Positions 56,428 to 64,000 of a stretch of 64,000 nucleotides of DNA are shown here, in pieces. The translations under genes and the position numbers were made by a program. Below the pieces are notes generated by a model that saw nothing but the letters and a program-made list of their open reading frames with translations, had not been told where the DNA came from and did not search any database. Source of the stretch: Phytohabitans houttuyneae (GTDB taxonomy: Bacteria > Actinomycetota > Actinomycetes > Mycobacteriales > Micromonosporaceae); contig NZ_BLPF01000004.1 of NCBI RefSeq assembly GCF_011764425.1, forward strand, positions 632,001 through 696,000, in the 5' to 3' direction. How positions within the stretch are numbered: the first letter of the stretch is position 1; the number at the start of each line of letters is the position of its first letter.

Positions 56428-57321
56428 CGCCGAGACCGGCAGGGCGAAGAGCTCCTCGGCGAGCTTGCCGGTGACCGGCAGGTCGCGGTCGCGGGCACCG
56501 AAGACGTCCACTCGCGACACCGGAAACGCCTCGAGCGCCTTCAGCAGCCGCTCCCGCCGGGGGTGGCGCACCGCGTACACGTGGAAGGTGTGCTCGTTGC
56601 CCGGCGCGGTCGCGGGCAGCCCGAGGTCGGTTCCGGCGAGTCCTTCCGCGTAGCGCTCGGCGACCGCCCGGCGCGCGGCCAGCAGGCTTCCGGCACCGGA
56701 CAGGCGCCGCCGCAGCGCCGCGCCCTCCTCCTCGTCCAGCAGGCGCTGGTACCCGGGCGTGCGGATCGCCTGGTACCGCTCACGGTTGCCGTGGTAGCGG
56801 AGCCGGACGAGGCGGTCGCGGACCTCGTCGCTGGCGGTGATCACGGCTCCGCGGTCGCCGTACCTTCCGAGCAGCCGTCCCGGGTAAACGGAGAACGCCG
56901 CCGCGTCACCCATCGTCCCGGCGAGCCGGCCGTGGTGCCGGGCCGACCAGGCCTGTGCGCAGTCTTCGAGGATCGTGAGCCCGTGTGCGGTGGCCACGTC
57001 GCGCAGGGCGGCCATGTCCACACACTGCCCGTACGCGTGGACGGCGAGCAGGCACCTGGTGCGCGGAGTCAAGGCGCCCGCCACCTGCTCGACCGCCATG
57101 AGGTAGTCGCCGGGGTGGACGTCGACGATGACCGGTACGGCGCCGATCGCCTCGATCGCGGTGATCGCTTGAGCGGTGGTCGTGGCGCCCGTGAGCACCT
57201 CGTCGCCGGCCCTCACTCCGAGTGCGCGGAGGCCCAGCAGGATCGCTTCCGTGCCGCTGCCGGCACTGACACAGTGGGGGACGTCGTGATAATCCGCGAA
57301 GGCTCTCTCGAATGCGCGCAT
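56350..57321 (-). CDS. Degenerate DegT/DnrJ/EryC1-family aminotransferase homologue
   Basis: 323 residues of a DegT/StrS-type PLP aminotransferase fold: the Gly-Thr-Glu loop (SGTEAILLGLRALG), the Asp of LEDCAQAW, and the block SVYPGRLLGRYGD. Three defects are visible. The N-terminal 30-40 residues of the family are missing, because the recognisable upstream codons (WLGERFGG) end at an in-frame TGA without a start. The PLP-binding Lys of the usual PGK is Arg149. The RLDE-type and the HYPVP-like segments are altered or shortened. It is probably inactive or repurposed. It overlaps the phosphopantetheinyl transferase convergently by 78 bases and diverges from the methyltransferase gene. Confidence 0.8.
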   Translation of the reverse strand: MRAFERAFADYHDVPHCVSAGSGTEAILLGLRALGVRAGDEVLTGATTTAQAITAIEAIGAVPVIVDVHPGDYLMAVEQVAGALTPRTRCLLAVHAYGQCVDMAALRDVATAHGLTILEDCAQAWSARHHGRLAGTMGDAAAFSVYPGRLLGRYGDRGAVITASDEVRDRLVRLRYHGNRERYQAIRTPGYQRLLDEEEGAALRRRLSGAGSLLAARRAVAERYAEGLAGTDLGLPATAPGNEHTFHVYAVRHPRRERLLKALEAFPVSRVDVFGARDRDLPVTGKLAEELFALPVSASLPDDAQGRLIAALRDAIDSTADGA

Positions 57322-57389
57322 GCGGCCGCCGAACGGTTCGCCGAGCCATGGACGTGGCCTTCAGATTAATTGTCACCAATGTCATGCGA

Positions 57390-57409
57390 CAACCCCCAAG
57401 CAGGGGTTG
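57390..57409. promoter_or_regulatory. Inverted repeat in the divergent promoter
   Basis: CAACCCC, a 6-base spacer, GGGGTTG, between the DegT-like and methyltransferase starts. It contains the ACCCC element seen at other cluster promoters. It may be an operator. Confidence 0.45.
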
Positions 57410-57486
57410 GACGAGCATTTTCCCAAGATTCACAGCCGTAGCATCGCCCGAGCCCATGTCGCGTCGAGCCGTTGGGAGAGCCGGCG

Positions 57487-58302
57487 ATGCAGCGGAAGTT
57501 TAAGGACTTCGATATCACGGTGGCGATGAAGCGCGACGACTTCCTGCGCTCGAAAGGAACGGGGCAGCGCAACCTGCTCCTGTCCCGCGCCGTGTGGGAA
57601 TTCGCCAGTGACCTTGAGCACCTGGACAGCATTCAGCAGGAGTTCGTCGACGGCTCGGTACGCCCACTCATCCGGCAGGAATGGGAGGCGAGCGGGGCCG
57701 ACTACAGCGACAACCGCCAGCTGCTCATCCAGGGTCAGCAGGTGATGCAGGACTGGGAGCACCCGCTCATGCGCAAGCTCGCCGACAACGCCACGGCCGG
57801 CGGCGGCGACCTGCTCGAGGTCGGGTTCGGCATGGGCATCTCGGCGACCTACGTGCAGGAGGCGGGCGTCGCGTCGCACACGATCATCGAGATCAACCAC
57901 GAGGTGGCGAAAAGGTTTGCGACCTGGCGGGGCAAGTGGCCGGACCGCGACATCCGGCTTGAGCTGGGCGGCTGGCAGGACGTCATCGGCAGGCTCGGCA
58001 AGTTCGACGCGATCCTCTACGACACGTACCCGACGAACGAGCGGGAGTTCGTGGAGACGCTCGGGCCGAAGTCGCCCTTCCTCGCCGCCAATTTCGTCGA
58101 GCCGGCCGCCGCCCACCTGCGCCCCGGCGGCATCTTCTCGTACTACACGAACGAGATCGACTCGCTGAGCCGCTCGCACCAGCGGATCCTGCTCCGCCAC
58201 TTCAGCTCGTTCAAGGTGGAGCTCGTGACCGGTCTCCAGCCACCGGCGGACTGCAACTACTGGTGGGCCAGCACCATGGCGGCGGTCACCGCCTACAAGT
58301 GA
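57487..58302 (+). CDS. Guanidinoacetate N-methyltransferase (GAMT)-like SAM enzyme
   Basis: A 271-residue class I SAM methyltransferase. Residues 84-182 follow mammalian GAMT closely: VMQDWEHPLM, LLEVGFGMGISATYVQEA (SAM site, 109-126), IIEINHEV and FDAILYDTYP. The C-terminal PPADCNYW matches GAMT PPADCRYY. Glu91 (in WEHP) and Asp179 (in YDTYP) align with the Glu and Asp that hold the guanidino group in GAMT. A 70-residue N-terminal extension is extra. It probably methylates a guanidino nitrogen. Its position between the cluster genes and the PKS suggests a role in making or finishing a guanidino-polyketide. The ATG at 57487 has GGGAGAG. Confidence 0.85.
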   Translation: MQRKFKDFDITVAMKRDDFLRSKGTGQRNLLLSRAVWEFASDLEHLDSIQQEFVDGSVRPLIRQEWEASGADYSDNRQLLIQGQQVMQDWEHPLMRKLADNATAGGGDLLEVGFGMGISATYVQEAGVASHTIIEINHEVAKRFATWRGKWPDRDIRLELGGWQDVIGRLGKFDAILYDTYPTNEREFVETLGPKSPFLAANFVEPAAAHLRPGGIFSYYTNEIDSLSRSHQRILLRHFSSFKVELVTGLQPPADCNYWWASTMAAVTAYK

Positions 58303-58319
58303 CCCGAGTCCCGCCAGGA

Positions 58320-58335
58320 CTAGGGATTCTCCCTG
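58320..58335. promoter_or_regulatory. Imperfect CTAGGGA/TCCCTG inverted repeat before the PKS
   Basis: CTAGGGATTCTCCCTG, 112 bases upstream of the PKS start. It resembles the boxes of antibiotic-cluster LuxR-type activators but has an imperfect spacer. Low certainty. Confidence 0.3.
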
Positions 58336-58447
58336 CCCGTGGGCGGTGAGACTCGCCGTAGCTCGTCGCCGCGCCCGCGACCGGTGGGCTCCCGAGGCGG
58401 TCCCGGAGGCAGATGCTGTGTGCCACGTCGAGATGGGTTGACGTGAG

Positions 58448-61400
58448 ATGGACAACGAAGAGAAACTCCGGGACTACCTCAAGCGCTCGACCGCCGACCT
58501 CCGGCGCACGAGGCAGCGGCTTCAGGAGATCGAGGCGGCCGAGCGGGAGCCCATCGCGATCGTCGGCATGAGCTGCCGCTACCCGGGTGGCGTCGCCAGC
58601 CCGGAAGAGCTGTGGCGGATGGTCGAGGGCGGCCAGCACGGCATCACCGGCTTCCCCACCGACCGCGGCTGGGACCTCGAAAGCCTCGACACCTCCTCAG
58701 CCACGGCGGGCGGGTTCCTGCACGGCGCGGCTGAGTTCGACGCGGAGTTCTTCGGCATCTCGCCGCGCGAAGCGCTCGCGATGGAACCGCAGCAGCGGGT
58801 GCTGCTGGAGACGACGTGGGAGGCGTTCGAGCGGGCCGGCATCGCGCCGCTGTCACTCAAGGGCAGCCAGACCGGCATGTTCATCGGCGCGATGGGCCAC
58901 GAGTACACGGTCGGCCCGGACGACGACGTCGAGGGCTACCAGCTCACCGGCAGTGCCAACAGCGTCCTGTCCGGCCGGCTCTCCTATGTGTTCGGCGTGG
59001 TCGGCCCGGCGGTCACCATCGACACCGCCTGCTCGTCGTCGCTCGTCGCGCTGCACCTCGCCACCCGGTCACTGCGGGCCGGCGAGTGCGGGCTGGCGGT
59101 GGTCGGCGGCGTGACCATCATGTCCAGCCCGACGACGTTCGCCGAGATGGGAAAGCAGGGCGGCCTGGCCGGCGACGGCTTCTGCCGCTCCTTCGCCGAC
59201 TCCGCGAACGGCACCGGCTGGGCCGAGGGCGTCGGCGTGCTCGTCCTCGAGCGGCTTTCCGACGCGCAGCGCAACGGCCGCGAGATCCTCGCCGTCGTGC
59301 GCGGCTCGGCCGTCAACCAGGACGGCGCCTCCAACGGGCTCACCGCCCCCAACGGCCCGTCCCAGCGGTACGTCATCGAACAGGCACTCGTCAACGCGCG
59401 GCTTTCCGCCGGCCAGATCGACGCGGTGGAGGCGCACGGTACCGGTACGACGCTCGGCGACCCGGTCGAGGCGCAGGCGCTGCTCGCCACGTACGGCCGC
59501 AACCGGGAGCGCCCGCTGCTGCTCGGCTCCGTCAAGTCGAACATCAGCCACACGCAGGCCGCCGCCGGCGTCGCCGGCGTCATCAAGATGGTGCAGGCGA
59601 TGCGGCACGGCATCGTGCCGAAGACGCTGCACGTCGACGCGCCCTCGTCGCATGTGGACTGGGCGTCCGGCGCCGTCGAGCTCGTCACCGAAAACCAGCC
59701 GTGGCCGGAGACGGGCGAGCCGCGGCGGGTCGCCGTCTCGTCCTTCGGCATCAGCGGCACCAACGCGCACGCCATCATCGAGCAGGCGCCGCCCGCGCCC
59801 GCCGCCGAGGCGCACCTTCCCGCCGTCGCGCCGGTGCCCCTCCTGGTGTCCGCCCGCTCGCCGGAGGCGCTCGGTGCCGCCGCGGCCGCCGTCGCCTCCA
59901 CACTGGACGGCGCCGCGCTGCCGGATGCCGCGTTCTCGCTCGCGTCCGGGCGGTCCAGCTTCGAGCACCGCGCGGTCGTGGTCGCCGAGACCGCCGAGGA
60001 CGCGCGGGCCGCCCTGTGGTCGCTCGCCGCCGGCGAGCCGGGGGCCGCGGCGGTCACCGGTGCCGTCCGGGTACGCCCGAAGCTGGCGATGCTCTTCTCC
60101 GGTCAGGGTTCGCAGCGGCTGGGTATGGGGCGTGAGCTGTACGCGCGTTTCCCGGTCTTCGCGGAGGCGTTGGACGAGGTGCTGTCGCAGCTGGATCCGG
60201 GTGTGCGGGATGTGATGTGGGGTGTCGACGTTGAGCTGTTGGAGCGGACGGGGTGGGCGCAGCCGGCGTTGTTCGCGGTTGAGGTGGCGCTGTTCCGGCT
60301 GATGTCGTCGTTCGGTCTGCGTCCGGATCACGTTGCCGGTCATTCGATCGGTGAGGTGGCGGCGGCGCATGTCGCGGGTGTGTTCTCGTTGGAGGACGCC
60401 TGCCGTCTGGTCTCCGTGCGTGCGTCGTTGATGCAGGCGTTGCCGGCTGGTGGGGCGATGGTCGCGCTGCGGGCCGCCGAGGCCGACGTGCTCCCACTGC
60501 TGACCGAAGACGTGTCGATCGCCGCCGTGAACGGTCCGTCAAACGTCGTGATCGCCGGTGACGAGGGCGCCGTCACGGCGGTGGCTTCGCGGTTTGAGAA
60601 GGCGACGCGGTTGCGGGTGTCGCACGCGTTCCACTCACCTCTGATGGAGCCGATGCTCGACGACTTCCGGGCTGTGGTGTCGGGCTTGGCCTTCGCGCAG
60701 CCGCGCATGCCGGTGGTGGCAGGCGGGGATGTGACTGATCCTGAGTACTGGGTCAGGCATGTGCGGGACACGGTCCGTTTCGCCGACGCGGTGGCGTCGC
60801 TGGAGGGCTCGGTCTTCCTGGAGATCGGCCCGGACGGCGTGCTGTCCGCGCTCGCCGGCGACGGCATCCCGGCTCTGCGCAAGGACCGGCCCGAAGAGAC
60901 GGCGCTGCTGACGGCGCTCGGCCGGCTGCACGTCACCGGGTTGGGCGTCGACTGGGCGCCGGCGTTCGAGGGGTCGGGTGCGCGGTGGGTCGACCTGCCC
61001 ACGTACCCGTTCCAGCGGCAGCGGTTCTGGCCCTCCGGGCGGATCGCCGCCGGTGACCCGCGATCGGCCGGGCTCGGCGCGGCACACCACCCCCTGCTCG
61101 GCGCCGCCGTCTCGCTGGCACACTCCGACGGGGCGCTGCTCACCGGCAGGATCTCCACGCAGACCCACCCCTGGCTCGCCGACCACACCGTGCGTGGCCA
61201 GGTGCTCCTGCCCGGTACCGCCTTCCTGGAGCTGGCGATCCGGGCCGGCGACGAGGTCGGCTGCGACCGGGTCGAGGAGCTGACGCTCGCCGCACCGCTC
61301 GTGCTGCCGGAGCGCGGCGGCGTACAGGTGCAGCTGTGGGTCGGCAGCCCCGACGGCGCCGGCCAGCGCACTGTCGACATCTACTCCCGGCCGGACGGCG

Positions 61401-64000
61401 CCGACGACCAGCGGTGGGCCCTGCACGCCACCGGCGTGCTCGGACACGGCCCCAGCCAGTCGCCCGTCCCGGCCGCTCAGTGGCCGCCGGCCGGAGCGCG
61501 GCCCGTGGCGGTCGAAGGGCTGTACGAGCGGCTGGCCGAGGACGGGTTCGCGTACGGCCCGACGTTCCGCGGCCTGCGCGCGGCCTGGCGCGGCGACGGC
61601 GGCGACGTGTACGCCGAGGTCGGCCTCCCGCAGGTGACGGGGGCCGAGGCGTTCGGCGTGCACCCCGCGCTGCTGGACGCGGTACTGCACGCACTCGCCT
61701 TCGTCGACCTGGGTGCGGCGAGCCGGGGCGGGCTGCCGTTCGCCTGGGAGGGTGTGTCCCTGCACGCGACCGGCGCGTCCGCGGTACGGGTACGGCTCAC
61801 CCGGCTCGCCGACGACGCCGTGTCGATCGCGGTCGTCGACCCCACCGGTGGCCCGGTCGCCTCGGTCGACTCGCTGGTCGTCCGCGCCCCCGACGCCGGG
61901 CGGAGCGAGCTCGCCCTGGACGCGCTCTTCCGTCCGGAGTGGACACCCGTCGCGCTCGCGGAGGCCCAGCCGCCGGCCGGGGTGGAGCTGTGCGAGCTGG
62001 CTTCCCCGCCTTCGCTGGACGTGCCCTCGGCCGTGCGGGAGCTGACCACCCGCGCGCTGGACCGGGTGCAGCGGTTCACGGGTACCCGCCTCGTGTTTGT
62101 CACCCGGTCGGGCGACCTGGCCGCCGCCGCGGTCTGGGGCCTGGTGCGCTCGGCGGCCGCGGAGGACCCCGGCCGCTACGCGCTCGTCGAGATCGACGGC
62201 GACGCGGCCTCGGCGGCCTTGCTCCCTTCCGCCCTCGCGTCGGAGGAGCCGGAGCTGGCGATCCACGCGGGGCGGGCGTTCGCCACGCGCCTGGCCCGGG
62301 TGTCGCCCCGCACGGACGGGGCCGCCGCGTGGCGGCCGGACGGCACGGTGCTCATCACCGGAGGGACCGGCGGGCTGGGCGCGGTCGTCGCCCGCCACCT
62401 GGTCGAACGCCACGGGGTGCGGCGGCTCGTGCTGGCCAGCCGTCGCGGCGGCGGTGAGGACCTCGTGGCCGGGCTGGACGCCGAGGTGTCCGTCGTGGCG
62501 TGCGATGTCGCGGACCGGGAGGCGCTGGCCGCGCTGCTGGCCGAGCACGCGGTGGCGGCTGTCGTGCACGCGGCCGGGGTGCTCGACGACGGGGTTGTCG
62601 AGTCGCTGACGCCGGAGCGGTTTGACACCGTGCTGCGGCCGAAGGTGGACGCCGCGTGGCACCTGCACGAGCTGGCCCGTGACGTGGAGACGTTCGTGCT
62701 GTTCTCGTCAGCCGCCGGTGTCTTCGGTGGCGCGGGTCAGGCCAACTACGCGGCTGGCAACGCGTTCCTTGACGCGCTGGCGGCACACCGCCGCGCCGAG
62801 GGGTTGCCGGCGGTCTCCCTGGCGTGGGGGCCGTGGACCGAGGGCATGGCCGCCGACGCCGAGCGGCTCGCGCGCGCCGGCACCCCGCCGCTGACCGTCG
62901 AGCAAGGGCTGGCGCTCCTCGACGCCGCGGTGGCGGCCGGCGAGCCGTCGGTGGTCCCCATCCGGCTGGACCTGCCGGCGATCCGGGCCGCGGGCGAGAT
63001 CCCGCCGATCCTGCGCGGCCTCATCCGCACCCCGGTGCGCCGAGGTACCGTCTCCGGCGCCGCGCGCGGCCTGGCGCAGCGGCTCGCCGGGCTGGAGGAG
63101 GGCGAGCGGCGCGACACCCTGCTGGAGCTGGTGCGCGGGCAGGTCGCCGCCACGCTCGGGCACACCGGCGCCGACAAGATCGACCCGGCGAAGGCGTTCC
63201 AGGACCTGGGCTTCGACTCGCTCACCTCGGTCGAGCTGCGCAACCGGCTCGGCACCGTGACCGGGCTGCGGCTGCCCGCCACGCTCGTCTTCGACTACCC
63301 GACGGCCGGCGCGCTCGCCGGGTACCTGCTGGACGAGCTTCTCGGCACGGGCACCGAGGCCACCGCCCCGCTGCCCCGCCTCACCGCCAGCTCGGACGAC
63401 CCGATCGTGGTCGTCGGCATGGCCTGCCGCTATCCCGGCGGTGTCGCCTCGCCCGAAGACCTGTGGCGCCTCGTCAGCGACGGCACCGACGCGATAAGCG
63501 GCTTCCCCGCAGACCGGGGCTGGGATCTCGACGCGCTCTACCACCCCGACCCCGACCACCCCGGCACCTCGTACACCCGGTCCGGCGGGTTCCTGCACGA
63601 CGCGGGCGAGTTCGACGCCGAGTTCTTCGGCATGAGCCCGCGCGAGGCCCTCGCGACTGACGCACAGCAGCGGCTGCTGCTGGAGGTCTCGTGGGAGGCG
63701 GTCGAGCGGGCCGGCATCGACCCGATCGCCCTGCGCGGAAGCCAGACCGGTGTCTTCGCGGGCGTGATGTACAGCGACTACAGCCACCTGCTCGGCGGCG
63801 GTGACTTCGAGGGCTTCCAGGGCAACGGCAGCTCGCCAAGCGTCGTGTCCGGCCGGGTGTCGTACACGTTCGGCTTCGAGGGCCCGGCGGTCACGGTGGA
63901 TACGGCCTGCTCGTCGTCGCTCGTGGCGATGCACCTGGCCGCGCAGTCGCTGCGCGTTGGCGAGTGCGACCTGGCGCTGGCCGGCGGCGTCACCGTCATG
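58448..64000 (+). CDS. Type I modular polyketide synthase, first module and start of second (runs off right edge)
   Basis: 1851 residues are visible with no stop. The N-terminal coiled-coil docking segment ([13 protein letters not shown], residues 1-33) marks a subunit that receives its chain from another PKS protein. Module 1: KS (34-460; Cys195, His330, His368); AT (about 545-840; GHSIG with Ser633 and HAFH at 726-729, both malonyl-type); DH (about 880-1140; His913 in [10 protein letters not shown], Asp1077); KR (about 1290-1480; GGTGGLG, Ser1421, Tyr1434, with LDD at 1379-1381 indicating B-type stereochemistry); ACP (Ser1591 in LGFDSL). There is no ER. The module should add a C2 unit with a double bond, predicted trans. 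A second KS starts at 1651 (Cys1821). Confidence 0.97.
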   Translation, partial: MDNEEKLRDYLKRSTADLRRTRQRLQEIEAAEREPIAIVGMSCRYPGGVASPEELWRMVEGGQHGITGFPTDRGWDLESLDTSSATAGGFLHGAAEFDAEFFGISPREALAMEPQQRVLLETTWEAFERAGIAPLSLKGSQTGMFIGAMGHEYTVGPDDDVEGYQLTGSANSVLSGRLSYVFGVVGPAVTIDTACSSSLVALHLATRSLRAGECGLAVVGGVTIMSSPTTFAEMGKQGGLAGDGFCRSFADSANGTGWAEGVGVLVLERLSDAQRNGREILAVVRGSAVNQDGASNGLTAPNGPSQRYVIEQALVNARLSAGQIDAVEAHGTGTTLGDPVEAQALLATYGRNRERPLLLGSVKSNISHTQAAAGVAGVIKMVQAMRHGIVPKTLHVDAPSSHVDWASGAVELVTENQPWPETGEPRRVAVSSFGISGTNAHAIIEQAPPAPAAEAHLPAVAPVPLLVSARSPEALGAAAAAVASTLDGAALPDAAFSLASGRSSFEHRAVVVAETAEDARAALWSLAAGEPGAAAVTGAVRVRPKLAMLFSGQGSQRLGMGRELYARFPVFAEALDEVLSQLDPGVRDVMWGVDVELLERTGWAQPALFAVEVALFRLMSSFGLRPDHVAGHSIGEVAAAHVAGVFSLEDACRLVSVRASLMQALPAGGAMVALRAAEADVLPLLTEDVSIAAVNGPSNVVIAGDEGAVTAVASRFEKATRLRVSHAFHSPLMEPMLDDFRAVVSGLAFAQPRMPVVAGGDVTDPEYWVRHVRDTVRFADAVASLEGSVFLEIGPDGVLSALAGDGIPALRKDRPEETALLTALGRLHVTGLGVDWAPAFEGSGARWVDLPTYPFQRQRFWPSGRIAAGDPRSAGLGAAHHPLLGAAVSLAHSDGALLTGRISTQTHPWLADHTVRGQVLLPGTAFLELAIRAGDEVGCDRVEELTLAAPLVLPERGGVQVQLWVGSPDGAGQRTVDIYSRPDGADDQRWALHATGVLGHGPSQSPVPAAQWPPAGARPVAVEGLYERLAEDGFAYGPTFRGLRAAWRGDGGDVYAEVGLPQVTGAEAFGVHPALLDAVLHALAFVDLGAASRGGLPFAWEGVSLHATGASAVRVRLTRLADDAVSIAVVDPTGGPVASVDSLVVRAPDAGRSELALDALFRPEWTPVALAEAQPPAGVELCELASPPSLDVPSAVRELTTRALDRVQRFTGTRLVFVTRSGDLAAAAVWGLVRSAAAEDPGRYALVEIDGDAASAALLPSALASEEPELAIHAGRAFATRLARVSPRTDGAAAWRPDGTVLITGGTGGLGAVVARHLVERHGVRRLVLASRRGGGEDLVAGLDAEVSVVACDVADREALAALLAEHAVAAVVHAAGVLDDGVVESLTPERFDTVLRPKVDAAWHLHELARDVETFVLFSSAAGVFGGAGQANYAAGNAFLDALAAHRRAEGLPAVSLAWGPWTEGMAADAERLARAGTPPLTVEQGLALLDAAVAAGEPSVVPIRLDLPAIRAAGEIPPILRGLIRTPVRRGTVSGAARGLAQRLAGLEEGERRDTLLELVRGQVAATLGHTGADKIDPAKAFQDLGFDSLTSVELRNRLGTVTGLRLPATLVFDYPTAGALAGYLLDELLGTGTEATAPLPRLTASSDDPIVVVGMACRYPGGVASPEDLWRLVSDGTDAISGFPADRGWDLDALYHPDPDHPGTSYTRSGGFLHDAGEFDAEFFGMSPREALATDAQQRLLLEVSWEAVERAGIDPIALRGSQTGVFAGVMYSDYSHLLGGGDFEGFQGNGSSPSVVSGRVSYTFGFEGPAVTVDTACSSSLVAMHLAAQSLRVGECDLALAGGVTVM

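Overview
The window is very GC-rich, with codons ending in G or C, frequent GTG starts and some TTG starts, stop/start overlaps of the ATGA and GTGA type, and TANNNT boxes about 7 bases before several starts (leaderless-type promoters). It also carries an actinobacterial housekeeping order, phoH-ybeY-corC-(Cdd-like)-era-recO-uppS, then zur/arsR-glyS-dus-ppdK-dgt. This points to an actinomycete chromosome, most likely Micromonosporaceae; the family is inferred, not proven.

Layout. 0-6.1 kb (minus): a carbohydrate operon with a ROK regulator, two ABC permeases, a sugar-binding lipoprotein, a GH15-like enzyme and a GH31 glycosidase that runs off the left edge. 6.2-9.3 kb (plus): a serine hydrolase and a sigma factor paired with a membrane protein. 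9.5-17.3 kb (plus): the conserved core phoH, ybeY, corC-like, Cdd-like, era, recO, uppS, broken by an acyltransferase and a convergent DUF4097 lipoprotein whose shared ends carry an 18-bp tandem repeat. 17.3-32.6 kb: accessory genes, including a Tat-exported heme peroxidase, a PHP-domain protein, a TPP-riboswitch-controlled ykoE/ecfA/ecfT transporter, a DUF318/TIGR03943 pair with a SIS protein, and an acyl-CoA dehydrogenase. 32.6-36.1 kb (minus): a zinc operon, znuA-znuC-znuB-arsR-zur, with a perfect Zur-type box. 36.1-43.5 kb: glyS, xdhC-like, dus and ppdK. 43.6-46.1 kb (minus): three roadblock/LC7 proteins with a DUF4388-like protein. 46.4-49.3 kb: a VOC protein, dgt and a flavoprotein reductase.

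From 49.4 kb to the right edge lies the left part of a modular type I polyketide cluster: type II thioesterase, acyl-CoA carboxylase beta subunit, a large LuxR-type (LAL) regulator, metallophosphoesterase with a phosphopantetheinyl transferase, a degenerate DegT-type aminotransferase, a guanidinoacetate N-methyltransferase (GAMT) homologue, and a PKS whose first module is KS-AT(malonyl)-DH-KR-ACP followed by a second KS. GAMT beside a PKS suggests a polyketide carrying an N-methylated guanidino group. A 24-bp motif is shared by the thioesterase and phosphoesterase/transferase promoters, and ACCCC/GGGGT signals occur at the other promoters of the cluster.

Two window-wide observations stand out. 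First, a structured intergenic repeat of about 70 bp has three full copies and partial relatives. Second, recO, znuA and one hypothetical gene are interrupted by single-base losses in or beside G/C runs, which looks more like sequence error than gene decay.
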